DNA of 64,000 bases from Phoronis australis (Eukaryota; Phoronida; Phoronidae), in NCBI GenBank assembly GCA_002633005.1, contig NMRA01000110.1, forward strand, positions 837,552 to 901,551. Reading direction: 5' to 3'. The position numbers and the translations under genes are program-made. Within the stretch, counting starts at the first letter, position 1. Each line of letters opens with the position of its first letter. The notes beneath the pieces are model-generated. The model worked only from the letters and a program-made list of their open reading frames with translations. It was not told the origin of the DNA and ran no database searches. Below are positions 36,675 through 47,157 of this stretch, piece by piece.

Positions 36675-36932
36675 TCACAACGTATAAGTGTCGATACAGT
36701 GCCGTTTGTTGAACAAGCGATTATTGAGCCTCCTCATATAAGTATTCAATATTATTTTTGTTACAGTTTTGCCGCTGACCATCCCTTGCACCACGTGGTC
36801 ACAAGCATGTACTGTGACATTCTCTAAAGAGTATGTTCTTGAGAATGCCACATACAATTGACCACGTACAGCTAGTGCCTTAACCATATTCGTTATTTCA
36901 ACATTCACCCGCAATGTCAACTGAATTTGCAA
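36675..36932 (-). pseudogene. PIF1/Helitron-type helicase C-terminal remnant
   Basis: The minus-strand frame contains ALAVRGQLYVAFSRTYSLEN. This matches the 'GQLYVALSRV.S' helicase motif near the C-terminus of PIF1-family helicases, including the Rep/Hel proteins of Helitrons. Upstream, out of frame, NSVDIAG resembles the preceding 'KSQGQT.D..G' motif. Only about 60 codons survive. Rolling-circle Rep motifs were not found, so a Helitron origin is inference. Confidence 0.5.
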
Positions 36933-37290
36933 TGCGTTACTTAATTATCACTATTTCTTATTTTTTAAAGTACTTTCCTGTCCCTTGAGTCAAACTAGGT
37001 TAACGGTTCATTGTGATACACACCACGCGCCGGAGACTAGACTGATATCGAGAAACCAACTCCGAACTGGACAATACATGTCTAAATCGGGTCGGTGAAA
37101 ATCGAAACTGTGAAACACCAAAACACTCTCGAATTTAATGGAATTGGGTGAGGATTTATCTTTTTTCACCTCTTGCTGTGTTTGTGACCACAAAATCACA
37201 GACTGTCGCGGAGACTTGTTCTAAACGGTGGTATGCATGCAGATGCGCAACTCCTTTAATATCAAAATTGGCATTGTTTTCATTTTCTAG
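36933..37290. other. Intergenic, nothing recognised
   Basis: No supported feature. Confidence 0.3.
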
Positions 37291-38145
37291 AGCAGTTCTA
37301 AAACCCCTTCAACCCCCTCGTATCCCACACCCCTCGACTCCCCCACCCACGGACACCCTCGACCCACAACCAGTCAACCTCACGACCCCCTCGACACACA
37401 ACGTGTAGAGGTGTTATTGCGCAATCTTATTACATGTACACGTACTTCAATGAGTGACTTTGCCATAAGACATACCTACACGCGAGTATGCTCTGGCTCA
37501 AATATGTTGATTAAAAACAGAATTGGAATGAGAACGTGATCTAAAATAGCGTATTGTTGTTACTGAAATACATGTAGTTCCACGAGCTGCAGCTACCAAT
37601 GGCCCTGTTCTGCTAAACTTTAGGGAGACAGTACGTTAACGTGATTGTACTAAACTTCACATTTTTCTTATGTGGTTTCTGTTTTCTACTCGTTTACAAT
37701 ATACTCCGTATATCGTTGAAATATTTTTAGTAAACCGTTTGTTTTTTTCAAACTGCATTTACTGGTGAAATTACATTCTTTTCGGCTGCACGCACTCATC
37801 ACAGAAAGATTTTATCTGTCATTGACTGAAGAGCAGACGAGGCGATTACGCTCTGCCGGAAACGACATTTGTAACGTTTGTAGGTCTTTGATTTGGTCGC
37901 TTTGTTTTTTATTTCCGTTTTTGGATTTCAGACTTGCCGAATAAACTCTCTCAATTGCAAAAATCAAGGAAAAGCCAACCGATCTCAAGGCCCAACTGAT
38001 TGGTCCTGCACGTCAGCCCTTGCACTATTTTCAGATTGAGTCGCGAGCTTGTGTCGATTTGGTCGAGGGGTTGTGGGCTGAGAAGGTCGTAGGTTGAGGG
38101 GGTGAAGAGATGTGGGGGTGCATAGGGGGTGTAAGCGATTTTAGA
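37291..38145 (+). mobile_element. Nonautonomous DNA transposon, copy 3
   Basis: It begins GCAGTTCTAAAACCCCTTC with a C-rich block (ACCCCCTCG, CCCCTCGACTCCCCC) and ends in a G-rich block (GGTCGAGGGGTTGTGGG, then GGGGGTG). The interior aligns with copies 1 (reverse) and 2 (direct). It is about 850 bp and has no transposase. Confidence 0.65.
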
Positions 38146-38819
38146 AGTATCCCGTTTACACGGTATCTTTCTATGCTACAGTAGGTATACCTCTTTGTCA
38201 ATATGTTTGGGCGACGCACTGAATGAAAGAACAGTAGGTACATACATGTACATGTACGGTACTGCTTTGAGTGACAGCTCTTTAATCTTTGAACTTCGAT
38301 AAGTAATAAGCAAATGTACACGCGTTTTTCTACCCTAAACAGGCAAGATGCCGTTTTTAAGCTTTGAAACTAGATATGAAGATAAAATGTTAATTCAGAC
38401 AGGTATTAAATATTTGAAAAACTTTAAAAAATTGCAAGTAAGGAACGGCATACAGTGTTTCCTGAAGGCATGCAAATTTCACAGTGTCATACCAAACGAG
38501 ATAAACGTGAAAATTTCTGATTTGCAGAAATAGTTATCATTTGGATTATGGAGTGTGAATTCTTCTTGAATCCTTCATGCACAGAGCTTCTTAATTTTCA
38601 CTAACACATTCTAGTTTCAAGAGAAACGTTTTCAGTAGTACTCAGTTGCTTTGGTAACATTAATGCAAGTTCAATTTCAGTATTTCTGTGAAAAAATGTG
38701 TTTCGGTTCTTTTTATATTGCCGACGTTTTTTAAGTACATTCAGAGCTGTTTATTGTGCTAAAGGTTGTTAAGGTCATTTTGGCATATTTGCAATAATTA
38801 ATGAAAACCTTTATTGTGG
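38146..38819. other. Flank of the large retroelement, nothing recognised
   Basis: Between copy 3 of the nonautonomous element and the LTR. No domain or repeat is supported. Confidence 0.3.
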
Positions 38820-39794
38820 TGTAATGCTTCGTGTTGCGGCCGACAGATGGCGCTGGCGTGGCAGTAATTAAAACAACACACGAATACCTCAACCAATAAA
38901 ATCCGTCTATTAATTTGCAGCGTTGTGATTTACAAATAATAGTTTACAATAAGATGCGAGACTGACGACTAACTGAATGAGACGAGATATCACTGCTAGA
39001 GAAAGTACTAAACAACAATGTCACTAGTTACCAGTAGCAACCGCACATGCAAACACATTACAAGTCGCAACAGAACTAACCCTCTAGAACAATCGCTAGA
39101 CTGGTTCGAATTGACTAACAGGCTGAGACCAACACCTGTGTTAAATGTCTATACCTCGATTATATACTTTAGACTTGATTCGTGGGTTTTCCGTCCGGTC
39201 CTGGTTCTCGTCCCTGTCGTGGCTTTGCAGTTTTCGAAGACTCAAGTTGGCCTGTTCGGTGCGGTTTGATCGGTCTGCTTCTGTTAGTGCCTTAAGTAGC
39301 ACCTTTGGAACCATCACGTGATGGTCCCATCTCTTTTAGTACATCTCTCTTATGACCAGCTAATTAACTGTCCTATAGAAAATTCTTGCATAACTGCCAC
39401 CTCTCTCAGATTTGCTACACCAGGGTTGTGCCTATCCTCTGAGGGATCTCTATTTAACTGTCACTCTAGCGACGTGGAATCTCAGTTGGCGATTAACTAT
39501 CTCATAGAAAATTCTTGCATAACTGTCACTCCTCTCAGATTTGCTACACCAGGGGTGTGCCTATCCTCTGAGGGATCGCTATTTAACTGTCACTCTAGAG
39601 ATGTGGAAGCTCAGTTGGCGACCAACCATCCTATAGAAAATTCTTGCATAACTGCCACCCCTCTCGGACTTGCTGCCCCAGGCGCGTGCCCATCCTCTGA
39701 GTAATCTCAACTATTACATAAGTATGCATATCCCCTGGGAATATTTTAAGACATGCGTGCATGCACGTGGAAAGCAGTGCCTCATTATATCACA
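38820..39794 (-). repeat. 3' LTR of the env-bearing element
   Basis: The right edge (39794) is fixed by the polypurine tract and by the identical edge of the other LTR: read on the minus strand it starts TGTGATATAATGAGGC. The left edge at TGTAATGC (38820) is chosen for a TG start and partial inverted match; it is not confirmed. The U3 part contains three 129-bp tandem repeats starting at 39375, 39504 and 39633. AATAAA on the minus strand near 38812 lies just beyond the proposed end. Confidence 0.75.
39375..39709. repeat. 129-bp tandem repeats inside the LTR U3
   Basis: ATAGAAAATTCTTGCATAAC recurs at 39375, 39504 and 39633, a period of 129 bp; the third unit is partial. Because 129 is a multiple of three, the opposite strand shows a chance open frame with a repeating 43-residue unit; I do not regard that as a gene. 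Two copies remain in the partial LTR at about 48667 and 48796. Position in U3 suggests enhancer-type repeats (inference). Confidence 0.85.
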
Positions 39795-39811
39795 CTCCCC
39801 CCTTTTTAAGC
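39795..39811 (-). other. Polypurine tract
   Basis: The minus strand reads GGCTTAAAAAGGGGGGAG immediately before the 3' LTR. This is the expected primer site for plus-strand DNA synthesis. Confidence 0.85.
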
Positions 39812-40277
39812 CAAAAAATTTACCTAATAAATTTTTGGGGAGTCGTAGATTTCTCGACAATATAAAGTGTCACCCAAGTGATCGCCATACAACTGTAAGA
39901 GATACGAACAAAATGAATGAAAAAACAAAGGAAGTCGTCAGCCTCCAGATGATCGTTAAACAGGTTAACAAACAGCATCTCAGAACGAAATTACAACCAC
40001 ACTAAACCATCCCAACAATTAATATAATAGGAACGCACACGTATGCTTATGCCATCAAACTGAACTTGTATCAACCCCTTATTACATAATTAAATATACC
40101 CTATACAATTGTATCTATTAAAATTATAATCAGGTTATAATAAATATGCTACAATTCCCCTCAACCAAATCTACGAAATTATTTCATATCATAACTGATT
40201 AACTAAACGTAAAGGTGCCACCCCAAACTAAGCTAACTAAGAATATATCGCGTTACACCTACATATTATTTAATTAT

Positions 40278-40751
40278 TCATAACCGTTGCGGATGAGTCT
40301 GCGGCGTTTGGAAAAAGTCTGACGCCAACAGGCTCTCCGGTACGTCCGCCACCACCACAGGCATATGCTTGGTTCTCACTTGTATTTCTATTTCAAGCGA
40401 GAAAATGTCAACCACATCTGCCACACATTCCCTTCGGTCGTAACGGACCTGGGCGTATTGGGCGTCGCTTTCTTTTGTGCCACCCCACGACTGTCTGTCA
40501 CACGATAGTCCTTTTGGAGTCTGGTTGCCCCCGTATTGCAAGCTTGCAAAATCTGCAAGTGACAACACGGTGGCGTCCGCCGTAGGGTCGACGCGGAAGA
40601 CGATCCACTGCCCTTCCACTGATGCATCTAACCGGACAGCGGGTAACGTTTTGTACATCGGTTCGGCCATTTTTTTTCCTGCAATAGTTTCATAAGTTCC
40701 TTTAGATATCGAAATAATTGTCAATGTTAATAACCACCACCTTTCCGCCAA
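40278..40751 (-). CDS. Unidentified 157-codon reading frame between env and the 3' LTR
   Basis: This is an uninterrupted frame downstream of env and upstream of the 3' untranslated region, in the slot where complex retroviruses carry accessory genes. It starts MAERWWLLTLTIISISKG, a possible hydrophobic leader, then a region with Cys pairs and a DVPESLLASDFFQTP tail. No family is recognised. It is one of the few frames in the element without an internal break. It may instead be expressed from a spliced RNA with an upstream exon, or be chance. The 203 bp separating it from env contain no recognised motif. Confidence 0.45.
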   Translation of the reverse strand: MAERWWLLTLTIISISKGTYETIAGKKMAEPMYKTLPAVRLDASVEGQWIVFRVDPTADATVLSLADFASLQYGGNQTPKGLSCDRQSWGGTKESDAQYAQVRYDRRECVADVVDIFSLEIEIQVRTKHMPVVVADVPESLLASDFFQTPQTHPQRL

Positions 40752-40954
40752 CCACCCAATAAACTGTAGTCTACGCTAGTGCAAGGGTTGGTAGGATTAC
40801 CAGTAATTGTCCGAAGTCACACGGAAGTTTCTTCCTGGCCGTCTTCGGTTGCCAGATCCAAGTCAGGATACATGCGTCTGATGAGTCGCTTCATCTCGAT
40901 TGGCTTGTTATTCAGCTGAGTCGATACGGTCAGGTAGTCGTCAGCACTGGGTTT

Positions 40955-42863
40955 CTACCCAGCCGGTGACATCTGTCGGGCAACGTTCGATGCGCTCGTG
41001 AGTGCGAACGCTGGCGGTGCACTGGCAATTGGGCGGTTACCATCGGTTAGCACAGGCTGATACTGTTCGAGTATGGCACGTGCAATTTGTCTACGTTTCA
41101 AGAAAGCAATTAACCCCAAAATTAATAGCGATGCTGCTATTCCTAGAGCGACATATAACCAAAATTCATTATGGTGGTCCAAGGTTTTGGAATTTCCAAG
41201 TTCCGTAAATCAGTGACTAGACCGTCCAGGGGAATTTCGGGTAAGTGAGTGAGACGTGGCGGTATTTTTACTTCCACATGTTTAGGAAAGGCTGCAATAT
41301 AAGGAGACCACATCGTGAAGGATCCTTTCCAAATTCTCAAAACTCGAGCGAAGCTATCAGGACGCTCGTATCTAGATTCCCTGTGAACAGTTCCCAGGAG
41401 GGTCATAGTTGGGTGTGTGGCCTGGCATCCGTAATCGACGTGTATCATATTTACCCCAAAGTCCACCGTAACTGATTTAGTGTTAGTGCGACTGTGGTTG
41501 CACAGGAGGGCAAATCTTGTAATCTCGTTACTAACTACAGCGTACCAGCCAGATCTCAGATATATGGCCTGTGGTAAGGCTGTATTTGTTTTAATAAAAA
41601 CACGACAGAGCCTTTTGATAGCATTGTCAAACTTCATGAACAGAGCCACCACACAATCTTTGCTCAGATTAACAGGCCGTAACGGTTGTCGGGTTTCACA
41701 AAAACTAAGCGACGAGCACGCCTTCATGCTGGCATAATCTAGTAAGGCATAGGACGTTCGTTCTGGGTTTATGGCTAACGCCGTGGCCTCAAATGAATAC
41801 TTTGCCAAAATGTGAGGGCGGTTGGAATTAGGGAAGGGAGCCGGTAAATTATGAATTTGAAATAATTCCGTACGTGCGTAAGTGTCAATTAATGAAATCC
41901 GAAACGTGACCAAGATTCGTCCATTTTCCCATGCAGTATGACACGGGAGAGACTTATAATATTGGAACAACTCCGTGTCAGGATCAAAAGGTAATTTTAA
42001 ATGGCGTGGAATATTTATTCGTATGTCCTTTAATATATTGCGTAATGCTTCCGGCTGAACCACCGCTGGAGTAACTTGTCCCAGAGACACTATTCCTATT
42101 TGACTTTCAATGTAAGCTAAATAGCCTAAGGCTTTTTGCGCTGCCAATTCCAAATGGTTTAAAATGAGTTCTAAGTGTATGTAACTCTGGGTGAAGACCG
42201 ACAACTCCTGTATTTCATCATGTAGCATATCAGTCACGTTATTAAGACGTTGTTCTATTTCATAAGTTGAAAGAATCAAGTCATTCAAGGTCTCTCGATT
42301 TCTATTTACTTCGGTTCTAGTGGCTTTCATTACGGTTACCTTTTTACTGCGTTAGTGACAATCCTCTTTTGGTTCCTCACTATCATATCGATCGTTTCCC
42401 TAATAGCTTTAATATCATCATCAGTGGCTGTGCCAAATAGCCAATGACTGATTTTCCCCATGAAAGCCAGAAGACTCCGTTTGCTTCTGTTACCTCGAAA
42501 TTGGGCCAAAGTGTTATAGCCAGTCAACAACTCGTCTACGGCCTCTTTCGTGAATCTGATATCATCAATTTGTTTTCGCAATCTGGAAAAATATCCCAAG
42601 AAATTCACATCTTTGGGGTCAGCGTACTTTTTCTTTACTTGAGTATGCGTATAGTAAGCACGTTCTATGTCCCGTGAAAACTAGGAGATGAACTCAGAGA
42701 ATTCGCTGAGGTCAATAAAACTCGTCACCCACCAGTGTCCCCACGAACTATGAAATAAATCAATTTTCTCAAAAACTACCCATTTTTGACAACGACGCAT
42801 TGCACGATACCAGCCAACAACAGCAAACCTGTCATTCGTTGCATTGTCTCTCTGAAACAACAA
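40955..42863 (-). pseudogene. Envelope glycoprotein gene, F-protein/errantivirus type, broken
   Basis: This is a fusion glycoprotein of the class shared by insect errantiviruses and baculovirus F proteins. In order on the minus strand: a hydrophobic signal-peptide-like stretch near 42840; an N-terminal segment; a basic furin-type site RSKR followed by a fusion-peptide-like SLLAFMGKISHWLFGT and an acidic TDDD (42608-42336). Next is a long ectodomain (42330-41143) with paired Cys and heptad-like stretches near its start. Last is a membrane anchor, WLYVALGIAASLLILGLIAF, with a cytoplasmic tail (41182-40955). Breaks: a frameshift near 42785, a stop at 42681, a frame change near 42335 and another near 41150. 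The protein would sit in the membrane and mediate fusion; this copy cannot make it whole. The assignment rests on motif order, not an alignment. Confidence 0.7.
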
Positions 42864-43069
42864 TAATCACTGAGTTTACTTAACTCACTCCTCATACTAC
42901 TTAAAGTACTTGCCATGCCGAGAACTGACTCGGATATACTTAGATCAGATACGTTACGTATGAGTGCCCATGGTTATATCGTTTTCGGGAAACAGTCCCG
43001 TCCTTGATATTCAAATATAAGTATTCTATTAAAGTAGATGGTTCTGCTGAAATCTGAAACCTTAATTAC

Positions 43070-44600
43070 TTATCGACCATTCTTAAATGTTTCCAACATC
43101 ATGCGACACAAGTCTAAATAAGCCGCGGAGGAATTTTGGGTCGTTTTTCTACACCTTCGGCTTCTCCTTTTGTCCAATCGCGCGAGGACGTTTCCCCGTG
43201 CTCCCATGGCAACGTCCATATCTGTCCCATCCGACGGCATAGACTGTTCGTCGTTTGGTGCGGAGGGGTCCGTCATCGGATCCGACTCGGCTTTGGACTC
43301 GGGTCCCTCGCTTTCAGATGATGGGGTCCCTGGATCCTCCAACTGTGGCGCTGGCTTCGTCTGAGCCAACGTCTTCACTTTCCCCCTCTGTTGGAGCCTT
43401 CTTTGAAGTTCCGCTAAGGGTACGTCAGAGTCATCGGAAGATGAATCCCCCTTCATTTGGCGGAAATGATCCTGCAGACCTTGCTGTGGTTCGTCGTCAG
43501 ACACATCGCTTTCTTCACTAGAACTGGGAGGGACGGTGTAGCGTGCTCTCCTCATTTGTGGATAATCGTCGTCATTCCCCTTCCAGTCGTCGATTTGTGC
43601 CCACCTCAAGTTGTCAATGTGTGACTTGGTGACTGTCCCATCTAACTGATTCCGGATGACATATGTTTTTTCAGACAGTCGTTCTAGGACGCGCCAATAA
43701 CCTGTCCACTTAGGCTCCAGTTTGCTGGTTTTAGAATTATTTTTAAGGTATACGGGATCGCCAACTTCTAATTCAACCAAAACTCTACCCTTATTCGCGG
43801 TAGCTAATCTATTGTTCTGATGGTGTTTTATCACTCGATAAACTGTCCCAAAAACTCTATGTTGGTTTTGTAGGATAACCTTATGTTCTTCCTCGCCCAC
43901 GTACTTAGCACGTGGCCGCATTATGTTATGTACAGGAAGTTTAGGGTCTCTACCGAACATAAGAAAATAACTGCTATACACAGTATAATTGGTATGAAAA
44001 TTTAAGCATGACTCTGCTTGACTGAGATAGACATCCCATTGTTCCGTGTTTTCACGGCATAATTTACTCAAAACGTCACCAAGTACTTTGTGTGATCGTT
44101 CGACTCGGCCATTTGCTTTTGGATTGTAAAAACTTGTGGTAACATGCCGAATGTTAAATGATTCCAAAACATCTTTTACTGTTTTGTTTACAAATTCAGA
44201 GCCGTTGTCTGAGACCAAAATGTTCATTATACCGAATCTACAAAATGTATCAGTGGTCAGGATTCGTGCGATTGTGGCGACACTCTTATCCGGCATCGGA
44301 TACAACAAAGTATAATTTGAAAACCAGTCAGTCAGAGTCAAAATATATCGGTTACCACTGGGTGATGGTTTCATAGGACCGACACAATCTATTGCTACTT
44401 GTTGCCAGGGGCCGTTCACAACATTAGACGCCCCTAGCGGAGATTTAACTGCTTTTAGATTTCGTTCCCGACATGTAACGCATTCTGAAACACACTTCTC
44501 AATGTCTTTAAACATTCTAGGCCAGAAATAACCGTTCCTAGACGACTGATATGTTCGATCTATCCCTGCATGTCCTAGTTGATCGTGATATTGTTTGTTG
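43070..44600 (-). pseudogene. Integrase region of pol
   Basis: An open frame runs 44515-43070; its 5' part (zinc-binding HHCC, with QLGHAG and C..C in VSECVTCRERN) begins just before the first Met, after a frame break near 44610. The catalytic core shows D in AIDCVGPM, D in LVSDNGSEF and E in NGRVERSHK, the D,D35E set. A C-terminal GDPVYLKN...KWTGYWRV segment is the GPY/F-like module. After this comes an unusually long acidic Ser/Glu/Pro tail of about 130 residues with an RRSRRCRK basic patch, possibly a nuclear signal. This domain is the best preserved part of the element. Confidence 0.85.
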
Positions 44601-44601
44601 A

Positions 44602-46308
44602 CTAGCGACTGTAAATGTTCAGGTACGTACAGACGAACCTTGATGTCGCCGTGATCGTCGGAAACATAATATAGGACATTTTCTTTGAGTAAATACTTAT
44701 TTCCAATTTTTTGCTAGGCTTAGGAGACGACAGTTCATCGATTATTGCCCTGCACTTTTGATCTTTCTTTTGTTCCTCTTGCATATTCATTTCTAACTTA
44801 GGCATTTGCAATTCAGAGGTAAAATTAGGTATTGGAGGACTCTCCATTTCATGAGATTTAGGATCAATTCTGCTGTTATCTACTACATTAACTTGTGCTA
44901 TCGGAGCCTGAACCTCAAAAGTCCTATCGTCTATATCGAGAGTTTCCTCGTCAATCGCATTATCGTCGTTGGAGGGCGCTCTGCTCAGCAAATCAGCTAT
45001 CGTGTTATCCTTGCCCGGAATATGTTTAATTTCAACATCATAAGCCGAGATAAGTACCGACCATTGCGCCACTTTCTTATTTTGTATGTCGCTTTTAAGC
45101 AAATAAATGGGGGGCATATGGTCCGTGAAAAGCGTGATTTTGGAATTGTACTGTAAATGTAGTGTTCGAATTTCTTAAGGGCCATCAATACTGCGAAACA
45201 TTCTTTTTCAATGGTTGCCCAACGCTTTTGCGTGTCAGTAAGTTTTTGCGACATAAAGTAGATAGGATTTTCAACATCTTCATCTTGACACTTTTGTACC
45301 AAACAGGCCCCAATTGCAAAATCACTCGCATCGGTGTATATGATATAACTCAATTTGTGATCAGGATAATTTAGCATCGGAACGGCGGAAAGGTGTTCTT
45401 TGATAAATTTGAAAGCGTCTTCGCATTCAGGGGTCCATTTAAATCTGGCATACTTCTTGGTCAGTTCAGTCAATGGAGTCATAATGCCCGCCAAGTTAGG
45501 AATAAACCTTCGATAGTATGACAGGATTCCTTGTAGTGCCCTTACTTCTTTTACCGTGGCTGGTCGTTTCATTGATCTAATTGTCGAAATTTTGGCTGGG
45601 TCAGGGCGGATCCCTTCTCTATCTACTATGAAGCCCAGATAGTTCGTTTGAGGCTTAAGAAATTGGAATTTAGACAATTTCAACTTCAAATTATGTTCCC
45701 TGAGGCGTTGGAAAACGATTTTCAGATGTTCAACGTGTTCAGTGACACGTTTACCGTAACTAATGCAGTCATCGATATAGGCCCGAGCAAAAGGGAGTCC
45801 TTCTAAAACGATTGACATGAGTTCCTGGAAAAAACTGGGACTATTGCAAAGTCCGAATGGCATAACTTGAAATTGGTAAAGATTGTGACCAGTTGAAAAT
45901 CCCGGAGAGAAAGCGGTATTTTCTTTGTCATGACGGTGCATTTGAATCTGCCAGAAACCACTACGTAAGTCCAATGAACTATAGATCGTTCAATATGTCA
46001 TCAATTTTCGGTAGAAAAAACGAACAACCTTTAGTTACACTGTTTAGTTTCCTATAATCTACACAAAACCTTACGCTACCATCCTTTTTGGTTACTAATA
46101 CTATAGGTGAGCAAAAGTTGGATCTAGAGGGTTCTATGACCTTCGCTGTAAGCATTTTATCCACCGCTTCTTTAGCTATTTGTTGTTCTGCTATTGGAAG
46201 CCGATAAGGACTCTGCTTGACAACTGTGCCGTCCGGCACGTCTATGCGCATTTGTACCGTACTCGTTTTCCCCAAATAGAGATCGGTTGCTGCGAAAACA
46301 TCGCTATT
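44602..46308 (-). pseudogene. Reverse transcriptase and RNase H region of pol, frame-broken
   Basis: 46275-45979 carries RT domains 1-3 (PYRLPIAEQQ, VLVTKKDGSVRFCVDYRKLN). A short deletion with frameshift near 45977 precedes 45974-44997, which carries LDLRSGFWQI, VMPFGLCNSP and the catalytic YIDD. The RNase H start follows (YTDASDFAIGACL, then ATIEKECFAV). The frame changes again near 45115, and 45117-44602 holds the RNase H end (WSVLISAYDVEIKHIPGKDN..ADLLSR) and the linker. The RT would copy element RNA into DNA using RNase H to remove the template. Active-site residues are present but the frame is not. Confidence 0.88.
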
Positions 46309-47157
46309 CTACTTTAATAATGTTTTCACTAAGCTAACATACTCATCAGGTGTATCAATCTCGGATAAATCCAACGTTTGTTTACTAGCCGACTGGGTTG
46401 TTGTTGATTTATCTAACACATTCACAATGTTTGCATTACTTAGTTCTTCAACCTGTCCTACAGCAACTCCTCGTTTTATCTTGATATAAAGGCCAGAATT
46501 ATTGATTTTTTCCACCGGAAATTTCCCGGCCTTGCCTGGCTTTATTACTGCGTTTGAAACCGATAAGCCAGGTTCTGCATTTAGGAATCCGGTTGTTAAA
46601 GGTGACACCTGGAATATTTGTTGTCTTTTGCCACCCCTGGCGGCGCAACTTCTGGCGCGACATACAACCTTGGAATAAGGTCTAACTATCATTTCTTTGA
46701 TTATTCTATCATAAGACTTAACCAGCGAATCTTGAATTAAGGGTGTGTAAAGTTCTTTTATTCGTAACATTCTGAGATCAAAGTAGACACGACAATTATT
46801 TTTATGAAGAAAGTCTTTTCCAATTATCATTCTTCGATTTACATCTCGAATCACCACGAATTCATGTTTGAGAATATTGTTTCCGATTTTTAGGCTTAAC
46901 AGGACACAAGCAAGGACATTCAAACGTTGATTATTCGCTGTCTGAACTACAGGTTTTCGATTAACTATTTCTACCAAGTCTTTTCGTTTAAGCTCTTCAA
47001 ATGTAACTTCCGAAATAACGGATATTGCAGCACCCGAGTCAATTAACGCTCTGACTCGCGTCTGTCCCACCTGTACTTGAATACTATCCTCGCTTCCCAA
47101 AAAACATAAAGTTACGACATCATCCTGACCCGCGGAAGCTCTCGAGTCAGTGCACAT
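46309..47157 (-). CDS. Aspartic protease region (pro) of the retroelement
   Basis: This 282-codon frame starts at an ATG that overlaps the gag stop as TAATG. The catalytic motif is ALIDSGAAISVIS, with the flap region and IIGKDFL consistent with a retropepsin. The protease would cleave Gag and Pol polyproteins. The frame ends at an in-frame TAG (46311-46309). The RT frame continues in the same phase immediately afterwards, with typical pre-RT sequence (DVFAATDLYLGKT), so the stop is either a nonsense mutation or a readthrough site. Confidence 0.82.
   Translation of the reverse strand: MCTDSRASAGQDDVVTLCFLGSEDSIQVQVGQTRVRALIDSGAAISVISEVTFEELKRKDLVEIVNRKPVVQTANNQRLNVLACVLLSLKIGNNILKHEFVVIRDVNRRMIIGKDFLHKNNCRVYFDLRMLRIKELYTPLIQDSLVKSYDRIIKEMIVRPYSKVVCRARSCAARGGKRQQIFQVSPLTTGFLNAEPGLSVSNAVIKPGKAGKFPVEKINNSGLYIKIKRGVAVGQVEELSNANIVNVLDKSTTTQSASKQTLDLSEIDTPDEYVSLVKTLLK

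Noticed and set aside
38815..38819. 5-bp target duplication for the env-bearing element
   Set aside because: TGTGG on the left does not match TTCTT on the right, so no duplication is claimed and the left LTR edge is kept uncertain.
39318..39704. Plus-strand 128-codon open frame with a repeating 43-residue unit
   Set aside because: It lies inside the LTR and its periodicity comes from the 129-bp U3 tandem repeat; the element is transcribed from the other strand.
43136..43521. Plus-strand open frames over the integrase tail
   Set aside because: They are antisense shadows of the acidic low-complexity integrase C-terminus.
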